Shown here: positions 37,168-46,956 of the stretch, piece by piece | Layout: every line of letters starts with the position of its first letter | How positions within the stretch are numbered: position 1 is the first letter of the stretch | Source of the DNA: Corynespora cassiicola | Lineage: Eukaryota > Ascomycota > Dothideomycetes > Pleosporales > Corynesporascaceae | Reading direction: 5' to 3' | Assembly: GCA_022059125.1 (NCBI GenBank) | Contig: JAEUWY010000004.1 | Location: 2,356,001-2,420,000 of the forward strand | DNA: 64,000 nucleotides | The notes under the pieces: model-generated | What the model was told of the DNA's origin: nothing | Seen by the model: the letters and a program-made list of their open reading frames with translations, nothing else | The model's database searches: none | Program-made: the position numbers and the translations under genes

Positions 37168-38857
37168 ATGCCGCCGCCCAGTGCCCCCGTGCTGGCGCGC
37201 GCCGCCCGCTGCAGACGGCCCCGTAGAGCTCCCGGTCCATTCTTGAGACCCCTTCTGCCCCAGCGGCGCACCTACGCTGCCGCCGCCGTTGCTGCTGCTG
37301 TAGCCCCCCAGTGGCGCCCGTCATCGGCCCTCGACGAGTACCGCGCCCACCACGCCCCTCTCCGCTGCCTCGCTGTGCTGATGCTTCTCCAACAGATGGG
37401 TCCAGCGCGAGGCACGCCCCATAAGCCTGCGCCGCCTGACCTTCTTCGGGAGGACCCTCACTGAGTCGCGTCTGCTGGACTCGGCCAACTACTGTCGTCT
37501 GGAGCTGCCTACAAGGTGCTACATGGCCCCCAGAAGCTTGTTTGCACCCCCCGCTGAAGCCCCCGTAGAATCGCCCACCGCCTGCGTGACATCCAGACGC
37601 TGCCCTATGTCGTCGTCGCCAACCCGCACCTCGCCCATGTCTACGAGCTGTACCTGCGCGCCTTTGAGCGATTCCGCCGCGTGCCCGAGATCCGCTCGCT
37701 CGAGGACAACGACCAGTATTGCAAGGTCCTGGAGGAGACGCTCAAGGAGCATGCCACCGTCATCCCCCGCCTCGCCATTGGCGTGCTCGAAGTGCGCGGC
37801 CTGATGAGGCCCGAAGAGACGGACAAGTTCATGAACACGATGCTGCGGTCGGTACGAGCTGCACCACCCTCCCCGTCCGGTTTGCATGAGCGTGCTCTGA
37901 CGTGTGCAGCGCATTTCGCGTCGAGTGATTGCAGAGCAGCATCTCGCCCTCACCGAAACCTTCAACTCGCCTTGGCACTTTCCCCATGCCCAACCCGTGA
38001 ATGACCCAAACACCGAGTCTGTAGGTGAAATCTTCCTGCGGTGCAATGCGAGGGAGATTGTGGAGCGCTGCGGCAAAACCACTCAGGAGCTGGTCAAACG
38101 CGCATATGGCTCCCACGTTGACATACCAGACATTCACATCAACGGCCACCTCGACGCCACCTTTCCGTACATACTCAGCCACCTCGAGTACATTGTGGGC
38201 GAACTGCTCCGCAACTCGATCCAGGCCGTCATCGAGCAGCGCAAGTCCAAGGACGCGAAGCCACCGCCCATTGAGGTCCTGATCTGCGAAACGTCCCAGC
38301 ATGTAATCATCCGCATCTCGGATCAGGGAGGCGGCATTCCAAACGAGGTGCTGCCTCACCTGTGGAGCTTCAGCAAGGGGCCGCGCCGCGAGAAGAGGCT
38401 GGAGAACCTTGCTCGTGTGCCAAAGCTTTTGGGAACGTTGCAAGAGCTGCAGGTACCCGGGGACCCACACCTTGTCCATCAGAAACACCCCAAAAAGTCC
38501 AAGTACGGCGATTCTGGCCAACACCACGGTTCTCTGTCGTCGCTCACAAGCCGGCCGCCGGACCTGCGTCTCGGCATCGGCCTCCCCATGTCGCGTGTAT
38601 ATTCAGGTTCGTCGACTCGGGAATGCCGCACCTGCCCCGTCCGACCAGAGCTAACTCCCCTTATCCAGAGTACTGGGCAGGCAGCCTCGAGATACACAGC
38701 CTCGAGGGCTTCGGCGTCGATGCGTTCCTGCAAATCTCAAAGCTGGGGAACAAGAACGAGCGGTACGTCTTGGCCGCCCTTGAGGTCAATCGATCCATGG
38801 ATATGCCACTGACAGCTCCTCAGCCTTACCACTCGTGCCACCATGGACGCCATATAG
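37168..38857 (+). CDS. Mitochondrial pyruvate dehydrogenase (alpha-keto acid dehydrogenase) kinase
   Basis: Model: exons 37168-37337, 37396-37515, 37569-37851, 37910-38606, 38669-38762 and 38824-38857, giving 465 aa. Introns are 53-62 bp. Residues 1-45 are Arg/Ala/Pro-rich with almost no acidic residues, a mitochondrial presequence. The helical N-domain begins SSALDEWVQREARPISLRRLTFFG. The GHKL ATPase domain has the N-box ELLRNSIQAVIE (Glu288, Asn293), G1 DQGGGIP (Asp329), and G2 GIGLPMSRVY (about 413-422) followed by EYWAGSLEIHSLEG. The kinase phosphorylates the E1-alpha subunit in the matrix and switches the complex off. About 60 residues (352-408) between G1 and G2 form a longer, His/Lys-rich ATP-lid than in animal PDKs, as in fungal Pkp-type kinases. 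Pkp1 versus Pkp2 orthology is not decided. Confidence 0.93.
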
Positions 38858-39379
38858 CACGTGAGCCCGCTTGAGCAGCCCCCACCAGACGCAGCTTCCC
38901 GACAGCCTCGCCCGGAAGGAGCTGCCGGCTGGTTGTGCAAGAACGGGCGGGGCGCTTTGGCCAACTACCCACGTCTGAAAACATGATGCCGCTGACCCCT
39001 CAGTCTTGTCACACACTCCGTCCAGCCATCGATCCGACTACCGCCAGCCTACCAGTCAAAGCTAGTGTCGATAGTACTATTATTCATGGAGCCCTTCATC
39101 CTTTCCTCTCCCAGTGCCATGGCAAAACGCCAGTCCGCACATGCGCACCCAGTGGGAAGCTCACCGTCTCTCGCCCCCATCAACATCGAGGTCCAACTCG
39201 AAGGCTTGCAGGGAGACCACAAGAATAAATACTGCCCCGAAGTTCGACGGTCGCCCCTCGAGCTCGACTCACCCGTCAACCATCTCGACGTCGTCTCGTG
39301 CTGGAAGGGATTATCTACACGCCAGGCCGCCGAAATTGCAGTTTAGGAGCAGCATTTCAAAAGTGCTCTAGAATCTCAG
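38858..39379. other. Intergenic with a coding-like segment ending in UAG
   Basis: From ATG 39086 (or ATG 39119) a frame runs to TAG 39344-39346 with C-ending codons typical of genes in this window (for example INIEVQLEGLQGD and CWKGLSTRQAAEIAV). After the TAG the same frame continues open (EQHFKSALESQ) into ATG 39380, where the next gene has been started. This may be the 5' part of that gene; see the findings. Confidence 0.45.
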
Positions 39380-41555
39380 ATGCTCGGCCATTTGCTACGG
39401 TCTCTAGCAGCTCATCACCAGCCCCAGGAACCCGAGTTAAAAGGTGAACTTTAACAAATAATTCACTCTACAGAGCTGATGCCTTGTAGAGTTGACTGTA
39501 CGTCGCCTCGAAGAAGTTGTCCTCAGCCGGGATGTCTGGCGCATCCAGATCGACATTAGTGGACTCGTTCATGCCATTATTGAGGGGTTTTACGATAATG
39601 ATACTTTTCACACTTATGAACATCCTTGGTTGCTCTCCTCGGGTCAACTCCCTGCTACGGTCCACAATTTTGTCAAAACTCGAGATTGTTTCATCAACGT
39701 CTCGGGACGCCCAGAGGTCCATGTCAAATTCACACCCCAGAAATCTGGTTCGCAGCTTGTTCTTTTTGGTCAGGCTCGATGGCAGCTTCCAGATCTTTCC
39801 TTCCCTGGACTGTCGCTCGTGCTTCGCCCAGGTGACGAATACCGCATCGTTCCCCAATACAGGGAGAAGATTTTGGACAAAGGATGGAGGCCGATGAATG
39901 ATTCGAGTACGGATGAACCGGTCTTTACTGTTTCGTCGAATAACATCACACTGGCTTGGGATGCGGACAAATCCTGCTTTCGGGCCATTGTGCCAAGTCT
40001 CGAACGGCTCAACGCCCAACATCGCGAGGGTCTTTGTAGCCTCACGCAAAATCTCCCAGCGGAAAGCAGGACGAAGACAATCTTGGAGGCAAAAGTTAAC
40101 ATACGGTTTCCTGGCAATGTTTTGTTTGAGCAGATTTCTCGATACAGCATCAAGCTGGGAATCGACATGACCAAGCCTGAGCATACTGGCCAGGACCAGA
40201 GCTTGCCAAATGATTCTGCGAATGCTAATGAGTGGTCCGCACGAGAGGACACGATCTTGCCGCCCTATGCAACCCCTCCTGATATGCCCATCAAGTCTCA
40301 GAAGGCAACCACTGGCCCAGAAGGCACATACATCACGCCTGCACTGGACGGAAGTCCTTGGATCCCATCGTATGCTAACATTCCCGCGTCAAAATGCCCA
40401 CGTCAAGAATCAACTGAAAGGCTTCTTCCTATCGAGTCGCCAATAGAGACTGACCTCTCACCTAATACCCATAGCGTTGGCCAGGAATTGCGCATCGCAA
40501 ACACGAGAGTTTCACCCTGGTCGCTCGACGGTGGTCGTACAGATGAGCTTGGCGGTCAGGTCGACGGTCTCTACCAGAATCAAACCCTTGGCGTGGATCT
40601 GAAGGGTGATGGTGACATACTCAAGAAATGCAAGCATACCCAGGAGGACAAACCCAAAGAACTTGTGCGCACACTGGAGGACATGCTCAAAAGGTACCTC
40701 CACACTGACGAGGACATACTCGGAGTCCTATCCCAAGTTGAAAAGACCATCCATGAGGCAGAGGCTGTTTGCGCCGTCAAACTCGCCGAGTTCGAGGCGT
40801 TAAGAGAAGCGATCAAAAACGAAGTATCTTTGCCTAGCAAGTCGCCATGCACTCATCAACTCAGCGCTATAGGCCTCCAACTTGACGAGTGCAGCTGCTT
40901 GATACCACAGAAGCGCAAGGCGATAGAAGCCTCCTGGCCCGCCCGTTTACGTACACTGGACAATGTCAAACGCTCTGGCGAAGAACTTGAACCTAAGCGG
41001 CTGAAACTGGGGGAGCTTGGTGAGCGCAAAGACTCTGGTGTCTTTTTACATACAATTGTCGAGATGGACGTGGATAGAAATGCGGACTCACCTCAGGATA
41101 GACGTTGTTCTTTCGACTACACCGCAGAAAAGCTTGATGATGATTCCGCTCTCTCGCCTTTGACATCTCAAGCGGAAGAGACCAACCATGAAGGTGCCAC
41201 AGCTACAGAAACATTGGAAAAGTGGGACAGTTGTAAAGAGATGGGGTTACCAAGGCACGACAAGTCTGAGAGCAATGATCAGGACCCTGTTCCATCGAAA
41301 CAGATGGTTGCTTGCTGTCACCAGTCTGAAGGGAGCGAAAGTACAGAGTCAGAACAAAAGCGGATCCAAGCAAACTACAACCAATTTGTCGACCTAGCCA
41401 CATGCAAACCACACGACCAATCGATTCTCTACCCATTCCCGGAAGAAGAAAGGCAAGCTTTTGAGCGTGCATTTCTATCTGACAGTGGTGCCTCTGATTG
41501 GCGCACAGATGACGACGTCAGCGGTACTTTGGATAGCATGTCGCTTGATGAATGA
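39380..41555 (+). CDS. Unknown nuclear-looking protein, 709 aa
   Basis: Model: exons 39380-39443 and 39490-41555 with a 46-bp intron (GTGAAC...TTGTAG). The join gives PELKELTVRRLEEVV and is needed because the long frame has no ATG for its first ~135 codons and is closed at 39477. Not recognised. Residues 20-230 look folded (VWRIQIDISGLVHAIIEGF, VHVKFTPQKSGSQLVLFGQARW, LSLVLRPGDEYRIVPQY). The rest is polar and Ser/Glu/Asp-rich, with a helical, coiled-coil-like part at about 400-470 (ELVRTLEDMLKRYLHTDEDIL), basic patches (PQKRKAIEASW, LEPKRLKLGE) that could be nuclear signals, and an acidic end. Codon use is ordinary for the window. The start is uncertain: the same frame is open upstream apart from one TAG at 39344. 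Function unknown. Confidence 0.7.
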
Positions 41556-42450
41556 GTATTTTTGGGAGGCATGGGGGCGAACTGTACTTTTCTAGTCTTT
41601 CAATGGGCTGGCGGCTATTGATAGCGCTCGGCATTTTCACTTGACAACTTGGGTTTAATGGTGTTTGTTGTACGTGGACATTCTTTGCCTCCATGAAATA
41701 AATATCACATTTCCTCTTTGGCGTCCATTAATCTTGGCCGTATTTTGTGGGACCTCGAGACCCAATGTTACTCGCGAGTTCCATTTTGATACCTATGGTT
41801 GTTGCCTTCACCCTCTTGATCGCTCGATTCTGCTGGTGCGAAAATGTGTTGTCTCCATCATAGTAACCCGAGAATTGATTGGGTCCTACGGTCATTTTCT
41901 ACCGAACGCCTGATTGCACTGCAACCTACCTATTTCTACATCAGGTCTACCACTCAACATGTCGGTCTTGAGCACTATGTACTGACTGAATCTCCTGTCT
42001 GATGCTCAGCACGATCATCTTAGGTTCCACCATAAATTAGTCCGTCCCTGACTGTTTTCAGTACGACAACTCCCCAAGCCCACTGTCCAAACCCATCACG
42101 TCTAATCATGTGTTTGCGGTCCCTAAGACGTTCATGACCCGTCGGATAGTCAAAAAGCTCATCAACCTCAGACCTCCACCTGACCGCAAGTTGTGAACAT
42201 TCTCCATTTCATGCGCGTTCGGACATCATGTGAGCATATAGGAGATCCGTTTGCCCATTTCAAGTACGTTCACCCCCCCAAGAGCTTCGTTTGTCAATGA
42301 CATGGTCCCAACCGCAAGTCAGCTTCAGCGTCACCAGGCTCAAATAGCCAACAGTCTATCCATCCCACCCGTTTCCCTCCAATTCCCAAACACCACTATA
42401 TAACCCCATACCCCCTCACCACACTCCCACATCCCCACCACGACCACCCA
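41556..42450. other. Intergenic, no supported gene
   Basis: 895 bp between two plus-strand genes, AT-richer than its flanks. The last 100 bp are C-rich and lead into the next start codon. Nothing recognised. Confidence 0.5.
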
Positions 42451-43779
42451 ATGTTCCACCACCTCCCCCACAGATCCATCTCCCCACCCTACTTCTTCTT
42501 CCTCCCCTCCTCCCCCACCCCCAAAATGCTTCCCCTCGAAACACTCGCCCCCTACCTCTTCATCTCCTTTATACTCCTCTATCCCTTGTACAAATTCGCC
42601 ACTCGGCCCTCCGCACCCCTCTCCTCCTCGACCCGCCACCATCCACAAACCCCCCCAATCCCCACCCTCTCCCAGAACGCCGCGGGCATAATCCGCACTC
42701 TGGAGCGCGTCGCCCGGCATACAACACCACACGGCAGGCCGTCCGCGGACGCGCAGATGGCGCAGTGCGCGCTCGAAGCCATCAGTGCGGAAGCGGAGCT
42801 TGCTCTGCGTGGACGGCAGCGGCAGCGACAGCGACAGCAGCAGCATCAGCGGGGATGCCGCGTTGTGTATCCCCAGCAAGCGTTTGTGGGGTTGGATGCG
42901 TATGACGTTGCGCCGTTGGGGTTCAACGTGCCGCTTCATGGCGGCGGAGGAGGAAAAGGGGGGAAGGCGCCGTTGTGGGTTCGGGGGCAGGGGATGAGAG
43001 GGCGGCACGGTAGGGCGGAGTACATGGTGGGGAATGATGGACAGCAGAGGGGGCAGCAGCAGCAGCAGCAGATGTCAGACCGCGGCTTTGAAGAAGACGA
43101 GCGGAGAGACGCGGATGCGTACCGCGAAGCCAGCACCCCCGAGGCGCAGAGCGAGGAAGAGTCGCATGTCCAGCGGCAAGACGCTGGTCAACAACAGCAA
43201 CAGTCTATACCCCTCCAGGCTGCATCCGAGAGGCAGTACAGCGCTCGGTGCGAGACTGTGGGTTCGCAGTCCACAGCTTTTTCTTCGCTGGCGCCGATTC
43301 GTCCCGCTGGGGGTGTTGCTGCACCACCACCACCACCACCTCCTCCTCCTCCCCCGCCATCTGCAGATCAATCCCTAACAACCATCCACCCCTATTCCTG
43401 GCTCCCACCCCTCACCCCCCGCATCGACGAAGAGGACGATGCCATGCACACGTCCGACGACGAGGACGACGACGAGGAATTCAACAACCATGACGAAGCG
43501 GCGTATTTTGAGTACAGGCGTGGCGGCATGGGGGAGCTGAGCAGCCCGCGGTTTGCTGAGGGTGGGGCGAGGGAGGGGGTTCCTAGAGGGGACGACGGGA
43601 TTCCGGGGATTCCTGAGAGGGAGAGGGAGAGGGAGAGGATTCCTGAGACACAGAGAGAGAGGATTCCGGGTGGTTTTGGGAGAGGGGGGATTCCTAGGGT
43701 TCCCGGAGGGAGGAGGTGGCCGAGTAGGGCGATAAGGATGGGGAAGAGGATGGAGAGGATGGAGGGGGACAGTTTTTGA
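42451..43779 (+). CDS. Hypothetical low-complexity protein with one N-terminal membrane helix
   Basis: Single-exon frame of 442 aa; a second possible start is the ATG at 42526 (MLPLETLAPYLFISF), which places the hydrophobic helix at the very N-terminus. Not recognised. One membrane segment (LETLAPYLFISFILLYPLYKF) is followed by a moderately conserved-looking stretch (NAAGIIRTLERVARH, AQMAQCALEAISAEAELALRGR). Then come Arg/Gln runs, a Gln6 and a Gln5 tract, a 12-residue Pro tract, an acidic DDEDDDEE patch, and a C-terminal region with repeated G-I-P and E-R units. The N-in/C-out or anchor orientation is not clear. Strand composition is C-rich at the start and G-rich at the end. No homologue is claimed. 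Confidence 0.5.
   Translation: MFHHLPHRSISPPYFFFLPSSPTPKMLPLETLAPYLFISFILLYPLYKFATRPSAPLSSSTRHHPQTPPIPTLSQNAAGIIRTLERVARHTTPHGRPSADAQMAQCALEAISAEAELALRGRQRQRQRQQQHQRGCRVVYPQQAFVGLDAYDVAPLGFNVPLHGGGGGKGGKAPLWVRGQGMRGRHGRAEYMVGNDGQQRGQQQQQQMSDRGFEEDERRDADAYREASTPEAQSEEESHVQRQDAGQQQQQSIPLQAASERQYSARCETVGSQSTAFSSLAPIRPAGGVAAPPPPPPPPPPPPSADQSLTTIHPYSWLPPLTPRIDEEDDAMHTSDDEDDDEEFNNHDEAAYFEYRRGGMGELSSPRFAEGGAREGVPRGDDGIPGIPERERERERIPETQRERIPGGFGRGGIPRVPGGRRWPSRAIRMGKRMERMEGDSF
43574..43715 (+). repeat. GGATTCC-centred imperfect repeats inside a coding region
   Basis: GGATTCC occurs at 43598, 43607, 43637, 43661 and 43688, with related GGTTCC at about 43579 and 43699, separated by GAGAGG-type spacers. 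Encodes the R/E-I-P and G-I-P repeats of the overlapping protein. Confidence 0.65.
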
Positions 43780-44067
43780 GATTTGAGGCACGATGGGACG
43801 GAGAAGCGTTAGCAAGCCAGAAACAAAGACCTGAAAGAAAAAACAAAATTAGCATGGTCAAGAATGAATAGTCGTTTAAAAAATTGTCCTGTATCGTTTC
43901 TTCACGTTCAATTCCCACCTTCTTGAATGTAGAACTCTTGTATACACCGTATATGGAGTACATATAGTACAAAATCTCCCTTCTAATGCCATGCCACACT
44001 TTGATCAGATCCGTGATCCAAACTCTTGTATAATACACACAACACCCTACCCCACACTTCGATCCAT

Positions 44068-45012
44068 CTACCTCCTCTTTCCACTCCTCTTTCCCTTCTT
44101 TCCTCCGACTGCAGCACCACCAAGTCCCTTCTTCTTGCCCTCGGCCGTACCCAGTGCCGCCTTTTGTCGGAGATACATGCGCACCACATTCGACACATCG
44201 CCCCTGTCGTGCTTCTCCTTGCGCATGTACGTAAGCCTTGCTCTCCTCGCCCTCTTCGCCGCGCGCTGCACGACCTCGATACCCTCAACCAGCGGACTGT
44301 ACACCTTGTACCACATCTCAACGCCCACACGCGTGAGTTGGCCGCGCAGTAGGATGGCGGTATCGACGCCGCGGCGGCGGATGTTGATGCAGACGCCGGC
44401 GAACGGATCACCGGTGCGCTGTCGCACGAGCAAGATGTCACCCACGCGGGCGCACTCGGGATTGTCCTTGGAGAACAGGCGTGTGCGGGCGCCCGAGGGG
44501 TCGAGCTTTGCGATTTGCGTGGCCGTCACGGCGGAGACGGGGTCGGGGCATGTCCGCTTGATGGGCTGCTTGGCCTTGTAGACCTGGATCTTGGGCTCTG
44601 GGGTGAGGTTTTAGCAACGTGTTCCGGCACTCTCGTCTCTCATCTGCCAATTGAAGGTAATTGCAAGCAATTGAATCCTTTTCCTCCGCCGCCTCCGCTT
44701 CCTTCGAGGGTAATGGAACGGGCTGAACGTACGCTCTGGTTGCCGAGGCACATATGGCTGCTCAGTCTTCCTCGGCCTTTTTGGCATGACATCCGCGGGC
44801 TGGATCTTCACCTTGGGAGTGCCATCGCTCCGGTAGAGATCGGGAAACAGCTGCCTATGCGTCTCGTTGATCAGGTCCTTGGGGTCGCGGACCTGCTTCT
44901 TCTGGGCGCGGTTCCACAGTGGGGATCGTACGGCGGGCGTGGACTTGGAAACGGCCGACTTTAGTATCGCAGCGGGGGCAGCGGCCCGGGTGGACGCCAA
45001 TGTGGTCGACAT
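44068..45012 (-). CDS. Mitochondrial large-subunit ribosomal protein bL19m
   Basis: Model: exons 45012-44733 and 44597-44068 with a 135-bp intron, giving 269 aa; the join is PRQPEQPKIQVYKAKQP. Residues 1-35 (Ala/Ser/Thr/Arg/Lys, no acidic residues) form a mitochondrial presequence. The bL19 core is at about 125-245: VGDILLVRQRTGDPFAGVCINIRRRGVDTAILLRGQLTRVGVEMWYKVYSP, followed by IEVVQRAAKRARRARLTYMR. These are the KOW-like barrel and rRNA-binding basic segment of L19 (yeast Img1). The C-terminal Gly/Lys-rich tail is a fungal addition. The protein sits at the small/large subunit interface of the mitoribosome. The intron is longer than most in the window. Confidence 0.92.
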
Positions 45013-45152
45013 TGTGCGCTGGGGGCTTGTGGTGTGAGGTGCTGCGATATGGCGTTCAGAAAATCGCGTCCGGGATAGTGCTGACTAAGCGGCATGCAGC
45101 ACGCAGCTTCCCCTTCAGGAAGGCGCATCCGTATCTACACACCAACATGCTG

Positions 45153-45170
45153 GGTACCTAGGTACCTAGG
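45153..45170. repeat. Palindromic GGTACCTAGGTACCTAGG element
   Basis: Tandem copy of GGTACCTA plus GG; the sequence GGTACCTAGGTACC within it is its own reverse complement. About 140 bp upstream of the bL19m start codon. Similar TACCTAGGTACC words recur as small repeats in some Sordariomycete genomes (general knowledge), but its role is unknown. Confidence 0.6.
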
Positions 45171-45617
45171 CACTCACACCACGAGCCGCGAGTCCGGGGC
45201 AGCATTTACTGATTATAGAACGTTTAAACTTTGTTATTAGATTGCTTTTGGATGACCTTTTTTTGAAACCTTGCCGCCTTCCCGAATTGAACTAAACGCC
45301 TTCCATGACCTCCCATGCCTTATTGCTCGGTGCTTGCTTGCTTGCATGCAGCCGAAAGGCGAGGGTTTTTGTTGAGTTGCAAACATGATACTACATATCA
45401 AATCATTGCCTTTTTGTGCTGATGCAAAGTGCCACATACTATGCCACCGACCATGCCAATGCAGCCCAAACACCACGCTTGGACGCAGGACAGAAAACCG
45501 ATTATCCGTCTGCCATGCACCCCCGCTTTTTGAAGAGAAGAAAAATAATGATTAGAAACAAGAGAGATAGTGTGTGCACTGACCGATGCCGCCTGAATGC
45601 CGATGGACGCCGATGGA

Positions 45618-45634
45618 GGGGGGGGGGGGGGGGG
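45618..45634. repeat. 17-base poly-G tract
   Basis: Seventeen consecutive G on the plus strand, 38 bp beyond the NmrA stop codon (C17 in the 3' UTR of that minus-strand transcript). Confidence 0.85.
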
Positions 45635-45671
45635 AATGGAAGATCGGAACCAAGAGTTGGAGGGATTGCTG

Positions 45672-46956
45672 CTAGAGCCGGGCCTGGTTGAGCTGTTCGG
45701 CCAGGCCCACGACGCCGTTGAACGATTGGAGGATTTCACCCTGCGGAAAAAAGTAGAGCAGTCAGCAATTGACCTGGAAGTCGACCTCAATCTCGTGGCG
45801 TGGTGTGGCTACCTCCTCCATCCAAGACAGTCCGTTCGCGGCCTCCTCGACCGGGAAAACCTCGCGCGCGTACTCCTCCATGTCGCGGTTGCCCTCCCAG
45901 AGCTCTAGGGCGACGTGGGGGCAGTCTGGCTCCAGATCGGGACCAAAGTAGGGTGCGCCTTTCTCGCAGAGGGTCTCCTCGAGGGCGGAGAGGTGCTCCC
46001 GGTAACCAATGGGCGTGGGAACGTTAATCACGATGGGGCCCCGCCTGTAGACGACAGGGCGTCCAAGACCGCGGCTAAACGCCTTGCAGACCTGCCTAGG
46101 AGTCATCATGGAAAAGGCCAGCGGGATGCTAGATGTTCTCGGTCAGCACATGTCATGTGAGTCGGTCGCCACGTGTAGCTTGGAGATTCGAGAAGCGAGC
46201 GGACACGTGCTCGGACAGAAAAATTTGACAATTGTGTGAGGGCATGGCGATGATGTTCCAAGATGGCGCCATGTGTGGAGTAGTTCCCTCTATGTGGGGA
46301 TGGATATGCAGACGAGAAGACGCTTACCGTTTGCCGTTCCATTTCCGTGGACCTTCCTTGAACAACTGGATGACGGCGGGTCCAATGTCATGCTCGGAAT
46401 CTAGCCACGGCAGCGGCTGATCGGGGTGGAAGGGGGCCGACCAGAGGAAGCTACCATCGTATTGGTGCTCGATGCGGAACAGGGGGAAGTCTAGGCCGGT
46501 GAAGTTGTTGTGGTAGATGCCGCAGTAGACAAAGGTGGCGGGCAGACCGATCTGGCGGATGTACTGCTCGACGGTAAACTTGGGGGCCCAAAGAGGAAGT
46601 GCTCTCCAATTTTTGCCGTAGACGGAGTGGTCGGGCATGCTCGAGTAGATGTAGTGCTGGATGCCCGCCTTTTTGGCGGCGTCGGCCAAGGATCGACCAA
46701 CGGCAACCTCGTCCCCCCAATGCGTCGTGTTGATGAAGGCGCACTGGGCGCTCTTGAACAGGTCGTCGAGGAATTTGCGGTCCTCGAGGTGGCCGACGTA
46801 GACGGTGACATTGGGGAGCTCGGAGATTTCCTCGGCCACGATTCCGCAGAGGTCCCTCATCTGCGCGCGCACCTGCCAGCCCAGGGCGGAGGCGACCCGA
46901 ATGAAGCTCGCCGATTGGCGGCCATTGCTGTTGATGGTGACGACGGTCCTCTGCAT
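45672..46956 (-). CDS. nmrA: Nitrogen metabolite repression regulator NmrA
   Basis: Model: exons 46956-46328, 46128-45813 and 45740-45672, giving 337 aa. Introns are 199 and 72 bp. The N-terminus VVTINSNGRQSASFIRVASALGWQVRAQ matches NmrA/NMR, where N-x-x-G-R-Q-x-A replaces the usual Gly-rich dinucleotide loop of short-chain dehydrogenases. HYIYSSMPDHSVYGKNW lacks the YxxxK catalytic pair, as expected for this NAD(P)-sensing, non-catalytic regulator. FVYCGIYHNNF and LELWEGNRDMEEYAREVFPVEEAANGLSWM are also family segments. NmrA binds the GATA activator AreA/NIT2 and represses nitrogen catabolic genes when ammonium or glutamine is plentiful. The last intron is less sure: without it the protein ends ...EVATPRHEIEVDFQVNC; with it the tail is GEILQSFNGVVGLAEQLNQARL. 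Next gene upstream on the same strand is asparaginase. Confidence 0.9.

Larger units (their letters stand above)
45013..45671. other. Intergenic with palindrome and poly-G tract
   Basis: 659 bp between the bL19m start and the NmrA stop, both on minus. It contains an 18-bp palindromic repeat and a 17-base G tract, listed separately. Confidence 0.55.
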
